This document shows, in pieces, positions 1-7,232 of a stretch of 64,000 nucleotides of DNA. Each line of letters begins with the position of its first letter. Position 1 is the first letter of the stretch. The translations under genes and the position numbers were made by a program. The stretch spans positions 186,001 to 250,000 of the forward strand of contig NZ_CAXBBQ010000005.1 in NCBI RefSeq assembly GCF_963974575.1, read 5' to 3'. The notes beneath the pieces were generated by a model. That model was not told the DNA's origin. It did not search any database and saw only the letters and a program-made list of their open reading frames with translations. The DNA is from Sphingosinicella sp963974575 (GTDB lineage Bacteria > Pseudomonadota > Alphaproteobacteria > Sphingomonadales > Sphingomonadaceae).

Positions 1-45
1 TTTGAAAACCAAACTGCCCCCGGAAAGGCCCCTGCCAAAGTGTGA

Positions 46-561
46 CTACCCAGCCACACTCCAGCCTGTCAATGCTCGGCGAATCCGCGCCAACGCCAAA
101 GTCATGTGATGTTGCACGCCCTTGTCGCCGATGCCGAGCTGTTTCGCAATCTCCGTGTAGGTCATGCGCCTCATCCGGTGCATCATGAAAACGCGCCGGG
201 TTCTGCGCGACATGGCGCGGAGCGCGCGTCCATAAGCCCGCCGCAAGTCGGCCTCCTCGATTCGCCACGTCTGCTCAGGGCAGACGGGGGCATCACAGCC
301 TTCGTCGAAGGGAAAGATGACGGCTTGCGACTGCTTGTCCCGGCGCGCGCGATCGATCAGCAGATTGCGGGCGGAGCGGGTGAGGTAGGCCTGTGGATTG
401 TCCATCCGCTCGAAAGCCCCGCTGCGCAGCAGGCGCGCGAACGTCTCCTGCACAAGATCGGGCGCATCATCGCGCCCGACCCTCGTCCTGAAGTAACGCA
501 ACAGTCGCGCTTGCTCGGCCCGATAGAAGGCCGCGAACGCGGCGGTCGAATCGCGCGTCAT
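46..561 (-). CDS. ECF (FecI-like) RNA polymerase sigma factor
   Basis: A 171-residue group IV sigma factor. Region 2 is seen near residues 10-75, with the DLVQETFARLL core-binding motif. Region 4 is near residues 105-165, ending in a helix-turn-helix (TYTEIAKQLGIGDKGVQHH). The length and the KGVQHH signature are typical of FecI-type factors, which usually drive TonB-receptor or iron genes together with a FecR anti-sigma. The start codon overlaps the stop of the nucleotidyltransferase-like gene upstream by four bases (ATGA), so the two are probably translationally coupled. Only 45 bases remain before the window edge, so whether fecR follows cannot be seen. Family call is firm; target genes are unknown. 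Confidence 0.9.
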   Translation of the reverse strand: MTRDSTAAFAAFYRAEQARLLRYFRTRVGRDDAPDLVQETFARLLRSGAFERMDNPQAYLTRSARNLLIDRARRDKQSQAVIFPFDEGCDAPVCPEQTWRIEEADLRRAYGRALRAMSRRTRRVFMMHRMRRMTYTEIAKQLGIGDKGVQHHMTLALARIRRALTGWSVAG

Positions 562-1046
562 GGCCGTGCTCCCCGGCGTTCACGCGCAAAGAGCGGTTCA
601 TCGCGCGAGGCGCGGTACAGCGTGATGCCTGCCTCGACACGGTCGAGGATGAACGTATCCCGTTCGGCCCGGGCGGTGCGAATGTCCGACTTGGCGTAGA
701 TTTGAAGATCGACCGCGCAGCGATCGCCGAGTTCGCGGTCAATGGCGGCGCGAGCGCGGCGCCAGCAGCGGTCGTCGGTGAACAGCGGGTGGTTGACGAC
801 GATCCAGAGTTCGTAGTCGGAAAAGGCAAGCGTGTGCCGGTCTTCGTACCAGGAGCGCCGCGCATAGGGGCCAATCAGGATGATCCGCTTGATCTGGCCC
901 GGCTCTGGCGCCTGCACCTGTTCGGGGTCGAAGCAGCCGCGCACGATGCGCGCGATCCGTTCGACCTCGCTCTGCTTGCGGCGGATGAGATGGCCGACGC
1001 GCGCCATCACGACCTCGCGCGCGTAAACGTCGATAGGGGGAGTCAT
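558..1046 (-). CDS. Degenerate MNT-type nucleotidyltransferase-like protein
   Basis: About 162 residues. It aligns by eye with the N-terminal half of the MNT-HEPN protein encoded at 1271-2191: a long N-terminal helix, then IILIGPYAR at residues 55-63 and SDYELWIVV from residue 76, and a shared tail (GITLY here, GVALY there). The nucleotidyltransferase signature GSxARGD is altered to GPYARRS and the following SDYD is SDYE, so two expected features are changed. A later acidic residue (VDLQIY) remains. There is no HEPN domain. I chose ATG at 1046; a GTG at 1061 is an alternative. The stop overlaps the sigma factor start by four bases. It could be a binding or regulatory protein that has lost catalysis; no function is assigned. 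Confidence 0.7.
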   Translation of the reverse strand: MTPPIDVYAREVVMARVGHLIRRKQSEVERIARIVRGCFDPEQVQAPEPGQIKRIILIGPYARRSWYEDRHTLAFSDYELWIVVNHPLFTDDRCWRRARAAIDRELGDRCAVDLQIYAKSDIRTARAERDTFILDRVEAGITLYRASRDEPLFARERRGARP

Positions 1047-1270
1047 ATGCAGCTCGCACACCAGCGGTCCGCGCGTTCATGCGCGGATGTGCAAGCGGTG
1101 TCCGCTGCGTGCCGCCGATGCGGCTTACAGCAACTGCCCGACCATATTGGCCGAGCCTGCATGATGCCTGGCAGGGTTATCCCGGAGATGGCCGCCAGTC
1201 ATTCCATCCCGTGGCAGGGAATATGCCAGAATCCGGGCTGTTCGGCAAGTTGCCGGGGTAGGGCCGGTGC
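1047..1270. other. Intergenic gap between the two nucleotidyltransferase-type genes
   Basis: About 220 bases. I see no convincing gene, hairpin or repeat. The short open frames here lack ribosome binding sites and family resemblance. Confidence 0.5.
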
Positions 1271-2191
1271 TTATTTCTTTGCGGCCGCTTCCAATTCGGC
1301 GATGCGTTCCGAGCAAACCTGATGAACAACGCGCCCAAGCTCTTCGACACGCGCGCCGAGCCAAGTCAGCTCTTCATCACTGATCTTGTAATGCTTGGAG
1401 TAGCGGGCCTTGGTGTAGGCTTCCTTCAGTTTCTGAAACATAGCGCGGTCGCGGCGGTTATCTTCGGGCCAAATCCCGAACAGGCGTCGGTCCAGACCTT
1501 CCGCGAGCGACCGTAGGAAGGCGATATTGTGGTTGTAGGGCGTGTAGTATGTCACTGTGAGTAACAGGCACGAATATAGCCGTTCTGTAGCTTGATGCAG
1601 CAGAAAGGCTGCTTCTTTGGGGCGTTTTTGTTTCGCCAACTCTCTCGATGTGTTCAGCCAAACAACGGCGCCGGGATAATACTCTTCAAAATATTCCCTA
1701 GCCGTCCCGAGTGCCTGTTCGGGCGTCTTGGGCTTAGGTGTCGCTAGTTCTCGTCCATCGGCTTCATAAAGCGCGACACCGTCCTTGGCGACTTCCATGA
1801 AAAAAACGCGGCCATGCGCCAGACCGTCGTTCACCTCATGCAGCGAGTGGACGATGAAATTGACCGGCGTGCGCAGCGTCTTCTCGATCGTATAGGCCCG
1901 GATCAGCCGTTCCTCGGCCTTCGCCCAATAGGCGGCGCGGTCGGTCAGCTCCTTCTGGCTGACGATGATGAGGATGTCGTAGTCGGACTTGTACTGGTTC
2001 GCCGACAGCGGCGCATCGACCCAATCGCCGCGCGCATGGCTACCGAACAGAATGATTTTAAGGATGCGCGCGCCCTTGCGCCGTCCGACCGCGTTCTCGG
2101 TGGCCTCACGAAACTCCTCGAAAATGATCTCAACGATGCGCTCAAGCTCGCGCTGCTTCGCGGCAGGAAGATGATCAACGTCGGTGCGCAT
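1271..2191 (-). CDS. MNT-HEPN protein (nucleotidyltransferase fused to HEPN-like helical domain)
   Basis: A 306-residue two-domain protein. The N-terminal nucleotidyltransferase has an intact GSHARGD at residues 50-56 and SDYDILIIV from residue 69. The position where a third catalytic aspartate is often found reads VNFIV, so it may be Asn. The C-terminal half, from about residue 165, is helical. It contains FLLHQATERLYSCLLL and later ARYSKHY, resembling HEPN domains of the PF05168 type. A classical RX4-6H RNase motif is not clear, because the Arg and His are separated by only three residues. In MNT/HEPN toxin-antitoxin pairs the nucleotidyltransferase adenylylates the HEPN toxin; here both are one chain. 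The gene is visibly less GC-rich than its neighbours, consistent with transfer. Confidence 0.8.
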   Translation of the reverse strand: MRTDVDHLPAAKQRELERIVEIIFEEFREATENAVGRRKGARILKIILFGSHARGDWVDAPLSANQYKSDYDILIIVSQKELTDRAAYWAKAEERLIRAYTIEKTLRTPVNFIVHSLHEVNDGLAHGRVFFMEVAKDGVALYEADGRELATPKPKTPEQALGTAREYFEEYYPGAVVWLNTSRELAKQKRPKEAAFLLHQATERLYSCLLLTVTYYTPYNHNIAFLRSLAEGLDRRLFGIWPEDNRRDRAMFQKLKEAYTKARYSKHYKISDEELTWLGARVEELGRVVHQVCSERIAELEAAAKK

Positions 2192-2654
2192 GGCTGGGAT
2201 TCTTCGCCATTCTCAATGTTTTGGCAAGCGCTATCGATAAAGTCCCGAGCACGTGGCGGTGGCTGCGGCCTTCTTGAAGAGGTCCACAGTCAAGCGCTGC
2301 CTGTGTCCATCGATTAGAGGGCCATTTTTGCGGCGGAGGCCGGGCTGTTGGCGTCCAGCTGCACCTCTTTCGCGAGTTCGACGCACTGTCAGCGAGGCAT
2401 TGCTGGCGGTCATACCCCTCTGCCGCCGACGGCGCGCGCTACCCTTCGGATCGCTAGCCAAACATCGCAGCGCTCCGAGTGCACTCCGCGGCATCCTCAT
2501 TGTCTGACCGCAACCGAGACGCAGGCGGCGTCAGGATGCACTTGGCGGAGATCAAACTGGACGACATGGAAATGGATTCAAGCCTGATGGCATGGACAGG
2601 ACAAATCCGATAAGCTGGCTTCAGCGGGTGGCCGTTGGACAGGAGCATACTGGA
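2192..2654. other. 463-base gap with no recognised gene
   Basis: The longest open frame on the minus strand (2231-2500) has no family resemblance that I can see and no good ribosome binding site. A 25-codon open frame on the plus strand (2536-2613) is too short to judge. The stretch is probably the upstream region of both the MNT-HEPN gene (minus) and the cupin gene (plus), with possible remnants of an older gene. Confidence 0.4.
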
Positions 2655-3050
2655 ATGAGGGGCTTCGTTGACAATATCGAAAAGCTAACGGAAGAGAACG
2701 ACGATTTCCGGCGCGTGCTTTACACGGGCCGCAATCTCCAGCTTGTGCTTATGGCCATTCAGCCGGGCGATGAGATTGGGGAAGAGGTCCACGATGATCG
2801 TGACCAGTTCTTCCGCGTCGAAGGGGGCGAAGGGGAAATCTGGATCGATGGCGCGTGCCACAAGGTCAAGGCGGACGATGGCATCATCGTCCCCCAGGGA
2901 GCCAGGCATAACGTGATAAGCACCGGTGACGAACCGCTTCGGCTTTATACGATCTATGGGCCGGCCGAGCATGTCGACGGTACGGTTCACAAGACATGCG
3001 CCGACGCGAATGCCGATCATGAACATTTCGATGGTCGCACGACAGAGTAA
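2655..3050 (+). CDS. Small cupin-domain protein
   Basis: A 131-residue single-domain cupin beginning MRGFVDNIEKL. The first cupin motif is seen as GEEVHDDRDQFF and a glycine-rich strand follows (VEGGEGEIWIDG). The second motif is IIVPQGARHNVIS, giving His and acidic residues for a metal site. Proteins of this size and start are usually annotated only as cupin-domain proteins of unknown substrate. I start at 2655 because AGGAG lies about nine bases upstream (gacaggagcatactgga) and family members start at this Met; the open frame could extend upstream to 2592. It stands alone between accessory genes of the element. Confidence 0.8.
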   Translation: MRGFVDNIEKLTEENDDFRRVLYTGRNLQLVLMAIQPGDEIGEEVHDDRDQFFRVEGGEGEIWIDGACHKVKADDGIIVPQGARHNVISTGDEPLRLYTIYGPAEHVDGTVHKTCADANADHEHFDGRTTE

Positions 3051-3423
3051 GCTTGTCTAAAGAAAGACGGTCGATGGCGAGGCGAGGACAGCATCGCGCG
3101 CAACAACGCTTCATGAGCATTTGCGTTGGCGCTCTGGATAGTCCCGCGACCACCGCAGAAATAAAAAGCAGGGCGCGCGTTTTGCAAGCGGGGCGGCTGT
3201 CATCGCCGACAGGAACCGCGGCCACTCCGACGCCGTCGGCCATGCCTGCTACCCGGATTGCCTGGAGGGTGTCCGACTCTCCTTTCTCGTTGGCGAGGCA
3301 GCGACGAAATGCGGGGATATGATTTTCGCGTGAGACATCCTGAAGGTTCAGCGGGATTTGCCGAACCATCGGTTCGGCAATGCCGGGGATCAGCCGGTCA
3401 TTGGGCGCGATGTTCTCGTCCAT
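2884..3423 (-). other. Doubtful open reading frame in the gap downstream of the cupin gene
   Basis: From an ATG at 3423 preceded by a G-rich GGGGGGAGG, an open frame of about 179 codons runs to 2884. Its last 55 codons lie antisense to the cupin gene. The first 60 or so residues are not of obvious shadow composition, but I recognise no family and the Cys/Arg-rich end looks like non-coding translation. It may be a remnant of a gene whose 3' end is lost. The region 3051-3472 otherwise shows nothing. Confidence 0.15.
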
Positions 3424-3472
3424 CGCCTCCCCCCAGCCTCGTAGATCAGGCGTGCCAGGAACTTGAGATACG

Positions 3473-3661
3473 CTAGATGGGCAACCGCAACTGGTTTCGG
3501 TCGACCTCCTGCGCAGCTTCCATGCGCCGCACCACACTCTCGGCCAGCGCTCGCGCAGCGTCTTGACGGGCCGCGTCGCTGTGCGTTGCTATCCCAATGC
3601 GGGCGCCGAGAGGGGCGGTCAACAGGAGTGATGCAAGTTGGCTGGGGTCGAGTCGAGGCAT
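3473..3661 (-). CDS. Small DUF6771-like protein
   Basis: A 62-residue protein starting MPRLDPSQLASLLLTAPLGA and ending DRNQLRLPI. The pattern (short N-terminal helix with D..Q/RLAS, APxxARIGI, then xxAAxxLAxxxxxRxE and a C-terminal D.NQL.LP tail) matches small sphingomonad proteins that I recall as DUF6771. The function is unknown. No clear Shine-Dalgarno sequence precedes this ATG. The open frame extends upstream to 4009, but that part overlaps another small gene and has no family features, so I chose the Met at 3661. The assignment is from memory of the family pattern. Confidence 0.55.
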   Translation of the reverse strand: MPRLDPSQLASLLLTAPLGARIGIATHSDAARQDAARALAESVVRRMEAAQEVDRNQLRLPI

Positions 3662-3853
3662 GAACGGAGGAGAATATGAAGTGAACAGTTTGGCAAGACT
3701 GACTGTATGCCTAGGGTACGCAGAGGGGGGCGGTGATGTTTGGCGAAAAGCCGGCACTGGGCTATCATGTCTTGTCGACTCCGTGTATTTGCGAGCTGGG
3801 ATCGTCTGACAGCCGAATAAGCTGCCGCTTGAGTTCAAGCAGGAGCAGCTACC

Positions 3854-4129
3854 ATGGAAGCAACCCTTGAGTATTATCGAAGGCGCGAGGCCGATAGCCG
3901 CGCCATGGCACGAGGCGCGATAAGTCCCGCCATCAGACACATCCATGACCAACTTGCTGAATTCTACGCACAAAAGGCCGCCGCTATAACGCTGGCCGCC
4001 CCGCCACATGTCGCCGGTCCTGTTAAAGCGACCGACGACATGGCGCGCGAAGGGCTGGGGCGCGCGCGAGTATCGTTAACGTCGGATAGCCAAATAAGGT
4101 CCGCAGCTCGTCTCAGCGCTGTTCGATAA
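3854..4129 (+). CDS. Small hypothetical protein of sphingomonad type
   Basis: Ninety-one residues beginning MEATLEYYRRREADSRAMAR. The first 50 residues look like a charged helical hairpin, while the last 35 are low in pattern and may be non-conserved. Short proteins starting with 'EYYRRRE' are common and uncharacterised in sphingomonads. AGGAG lies nine bases upstream of the ATG (aggagcagctacc), which supports the start. It stands alone, pointing towards the convergent chimeric gene at 4244-6862. No function is proposed. Confidence 0.55.
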   Translation: MEATLEYYRRREADSRAMARGAISPAIRHIHDQLAEFYAQKAAAITLAAPPHVAGPVKATDDMAREGLGRARVSLTSDSQIRSAARLSAVR

Positions 4130-4243
4130 AAGCAGGTGAGAGCGGAAGAAAAAACGGCCTGACCGGACCCCCCGGCGATCCTCAACGGCTCCCTCGGTCC
4201 GAGTGGCCCGGTCGCTAACGGGGGGCTTCTCCATCCGCCGCCG

Positions 4244-6862
4244 TTATGCCGCCGCCCGCGCTTCCTCGGATTTCGCCAGTTGATGCAGATAGGCAACCGC
4301 ACGTTCGGCGTGGGCGGCGGCCTGAACGATGGCGTGCGTATCGTTCTGCAAGACCTTTATCCAGCTTGCCAGATAGCTGGCATGATCATGGCGAGGTTCG
4401 ATGGCGAGGCCAAGGTCGGCGGAGAGGAAAGCTGCTCCCAATTCGGCGACAAGTTCCTCGCGGGCATAGCCTTCATCGCCCCATTTTTCGCGGCCAAAGC
4501 TGCGGTCCAGGCGGCTCGCGTGACGAGTCCAGTGCACGGTTTCGTGGCCTCGGGTGGTATAATAACTATGGGCGTCGTGGAAGGCCGCAAAAGGCGGAAG
4601 TTGGATGCGGTCGGCTGACGGCATATAAAAGGCACGGTCACCGCCGTGGTTCACGGTTGCGGGGATGCTGGCAAAGAAAGCCTCCGCGCACTCGATGCGT
4701 TCAACCGCCGGCGCGGTTTCCGGTACGCTATGGAACCGTTCGGGCAATCCGTCGATCTGCGCCACGTTGAAAACGGTGTAGGTTTTCAAGAAACGGAACG
4801 TCTCTTCCCGGTCCTCGCCACCGGCTTCGTCGCGAACGGTCTTGTTGCTGTCACCATGCATTGCCGCGCGCAATCTTCGGCGATGGACTTCCCCGCGTGC
4901 AGCCGGATCGGCAATCGGATAGTCGGCTACCGGCTCACGAACTAGGGCAATGACGTCCTCGCGCCGACCCGCGAGCAAAGCCAGATTGGCGACATGGCTA
5001 GCGGCATAGGGATCAGCCATCCGCCGGGCCATCAAATGATCGGCGGCGCGCGCGCCCATTGCAGACATCGCCGATGCACCGGCTTCACGAAGGAAATACT
5101 CGAAATCCTCGTCGGCAAAGCTCACCAGCTCGTCCGCGAGAACCAAGCCGGGCGCGAGGTCCGCTATGAGGTCACGGATATGTGCCGGTTCAGCGCCGAG
5201 TACGCCAGCAAGCTGGCCGATCGGCACTGGCCTTGGCAGCACGATCAATGCCGCGCAGAAGCGGGTCAGCTCGGCAGTGCTGCCAGACTTGGTCCGCGCT
5301 TCCTCAAAGCGAGTTGTGAAGATCAGCTCGAGATTTTTGCCGTTCGGCTTGAGATAGTCGAGCGCGGCGTCGGCTACTTCACCGGCAAATTCGATGGCAT
5401 AGCGCTGCACCCGCGGATTGCCGCCCGAATGGAAATGGAACTCCTCATGCCAGTCCTCGGCTTGCGGCCCCAGCCTGGCTTCTGCAAAGCGGATGGATTC
5501 TTCTGGCCCGAATGGTCCCAACGGGACCGGGACAACATCATCTGGAAGTTCGAGATCGGCGAGGCGGCCAGTCCGCGCGCTGAACATCAACCGGACATTT
5601 GCCGGCACCCCGCCCAGCCGCGCGAGATCATGCACAAAGGCGCGCTCGGGCGGTACGCACTGCGATGCTGCGGTAACTGCGTTGTCCGCGGCGTCTACAG
5701 CAATGACCAGCAACGCATCGGGATGCCTCGAAGCCAAGGCAGCGGCCGTCGCATCCAGCTTCCGTGCAAAGCGGCGCGGATGATCGACACCCGTTTCGGA
5801 GAATAAAGGCGGCAATAGCAGCCGAGCGGCTGTGTCATTGGCAAGCTGCAAGAATGCATCTTCGGCGCGATGCCGGTAGCTGTTGGAATTGAGATAGGTG
5901 CCGCCGCCATAACAGTCATAGACGATCAGCTCGGAGCCCGTTGGCAGGCGCTGCGCGAGATCCTGCAAGACCGTCGTCTTGCCCTCACCGCCCGCACCCG
6001 CCAAACAGATTTTCTGCGTGCCTTGGGCGAACAGCGTTTCAATCGCGCCGGCCGCGGCGCGGGGAACCAACTCGGAGACGCGGGCTATCTCGGTCGGACA
6101 AGGATAGAAGATGCGCTTGTCAGCATGGCCGAAGATGCCGAACACGCTTTCTGCGGTAATTGTCTCCCGGCTGCCTTCGGGCCGCATCCGCTTGCGGATA
6201 AACTCGCGCAATACCGCAAACTCGGCCCGTACGTCGCCATCTGCGAGGCCGGAGAGCGTCTGAATGACCCGCTCCTCATGCGCGAACCGCGACTGGTTGC
6301 CACAATCGCTGAAGTCCAGGGCGGGAGCAAAAGCGGCAAACTCGGCGAGTGTCAGGCCACTCGCCTTTTGCAGCTTGGTTCGCATCGCATCGCCGGGTGC
6401 TGCGACCAACGCATCCAGCACTTCTTGCGCAAGTGGCTGGTTGCTGGCGAGCTTCACGACAATCTTGTCCGCAGCATCAAGCTCGCGCCGCTGTTTGCGC
6501 ATCCCCTTCCAGGCGCTGGCAAGGCGGGCGATCAGCGCGTTGGTCTTCGCCTTGTTTTTCGCATAAGCGAGCCGCGCTACGGTCCAAGGCGTATCGGGAT
6601 CGCTTCCTGAATATTTGAACTGGACGAGGTCAACGCCTTCGATCGTGTCGACATCCGGACCGTAATAGAAAGCGGCATCAACCCCATCCCACAAGGCTTC
6701 ATCCAGACCCTCGGCATCATCGGCACGAACGCCCTCGACCGTGAGTTCAACGAGATCGGTCCCCGGTGTGATCAGTTCTAGTGCGCGGCGTGCGGCCCAG
6801 AGCTCGTGATATTCGTCGCCGGCATTGCTTCCGCGCTTGCCACTATAGTCGGTTCGCGCCAC
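4244..6862 (-). CDS. Chimera: REase-like nuclease + STAND NTPase fused to ArdC-type metallopeptidase C-terminus
   Basis: 872 residues from a GTG start. Residues 1-150 resemble the restriction-endonuclease-like domain found at the N-terminus of defence NTPases (DUF4297/Cap4 kind): LVELTVEG near 37-44, GVDAAFYYG near 60-68 and VDLVQFKYSG at 77-86, giving acidic positions followed by QxK. Residues 280-620 are a STAND-type P-loop NTPase, with Walker A GAGGEGKT at 289-296, Walker B LLVIAVDAADNA near 384-395 and LMFSARTGR near 425-433. From about residue 678 (base 4831 downward) the chain becomes the C-terminal half of ArdC: FRFLKTYTVFNVAQIDGLPE, then HETVH at 773-777 and REELVAELGAAF. The N-terminal ssDNA-binding half of ArdC and the C-terminal sensor repeats of the STAND protein are both missing. 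An ardC gene beside traG is usual in such elements, so recombination into ardC is my inference. Confidence 0.75.
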   Translation of the reverse strand: MARTDYSGKRGSNAGDEYHELWAARRALELITPGTDLVELTVEGVRADDAEGLDEALWDGVDAAFYYGPDVDTIEGVDLVQFKYSGSDPDTPWTVARLAYAKNKAKTNALIARLASAWKGMRKQRRELDAADKIVVKLASNQPLAQEVLDALVAAPGDAMRTKLQKASGLTLAEFAAFAPALDFSDCGNQSRFAHEERVIQTLSGLADGDVRAEFAVLREFIRKRMRPEGSRETITAESVFGIFGHADKRIFYPCPTEIARVSELVPRAAAGAIETLFAQGTQKICLAGAGGEGKTTVLQDLAQRLPTGSELIVYDCYGGGTYLNSNSYRHRAEDAFLQLANDTAARLLLPPLFSETGVDHPRRFARKLDATAAALASRHPDALLVIAVDAADNAVTAASQCVPPERAFVHDLARLGGVPANVRLMFSARTGRLADLELPDDVVPVPLGPFGPEESIRFAEARLGPQAEDWHEEFHFHSGGNPRVQRYAIEFAGEVADAALDYLKPNGKNLELIFTTRFEEARTKSGSTAELTRFCAALIVLPRPVPIGQLAGVLGAEPAHIRDLIADLAPGLVLADELVSFADEDFEYFLREAGASAMSAMGARAADHLMARRMADPYAASHVANLALLAGRREDVIALVREPVADYPIADPAARGEVHRRRLRAAMHGDSNKTVRDEAGGEDREETFRFLKTYTVFNVAQIDGLPERFHSVPETAPAVERIECAEAFFASIPATVNHGGDRAFYMPSADRIQLPPFAAFHDAHSYYTTRGHETVHWTRHASRLDRSFGREKWGDEGYAREELVAELGAAFLSADLGLAIEPRHDHASYLASWIKVLQNDTHAIVQAAAHAERAVAYLHQLAKSEEARAAA

Positions 6863-7232
6863 TCTGGTGCTCGCCTTTCGTAAATCCGGAATATTTTACG
6901 ACTAGATTTAGCAAATCTGGAACATCTGTCACTGCTCTGTCGCATGACCGCCCTTGGGAACCCATGTATTTGGATCGACTGACCGATTATTGAGCGCGAA
7001 GTTAATAAGCCGATCCAAAGTTCGGGATGGCCGCTATCCCCATTGCGCGTCCGAAAGGAGACAAACCGGAACGTCGAACATTGCGGTCGAAAGCTGCCCC
7101 TGCTGGCGTCGAAAATTTCAGTTTGCGTCAATAAGCACTAATATGCATCAAAACTGTACTGTCCCGGGCTGCCCACAGATCTGATCATCCCGACTCGTGA
7201 AGACGCGGCTTTTGCCCGTCGGGAGGTGCGGG
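6863..7232. other. 370-base divergent intergenic region between the chimera and traG
   Basis: This AT-richer stretch must hold promoters for both the minus-strand chimera and the plus-strand conjugation operon. It contains the direct repeat at 6882-6925 and an inverted repeat TTTGGATCG (6969-6977) / CGATCCAAA (7011-7019) with a 33-base spacer. I see no gene and no recognised oriT nick motif. Confidence 0.5.
6882..6925. repeat. 13-base imperfect direct repeat with nested inverted repeat upstream of the chimeric gene
   Basis: AAATCCGGAATAT (6882-6894) and AAATCTGGAACAT (6913-6925) match at 11 of 13 bases with starts 31 bases apart. AGATTT-AGC-AAATCT (6904-6918) forms a small inverted repeat between and over them. 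They lie 20-63 bases upstream of the GTG start of the gene at 4244-6862, a natural place for an operator. The binding protein is unknown. Confidence 0.4.

Noticed and set aside
2231..2500. Possible transposase remnant on the minus strand
   Set aside because: A few residues (LIDGHRQRLTVDLFKK) looked suggestive but no family could be matched, and the frame is short and without a start context.
4994..5806. 270-codon plus-strand open frame opposite the chimeric gene
   Set aside because: It is a shadow of the STAND region, with no conserved motif.
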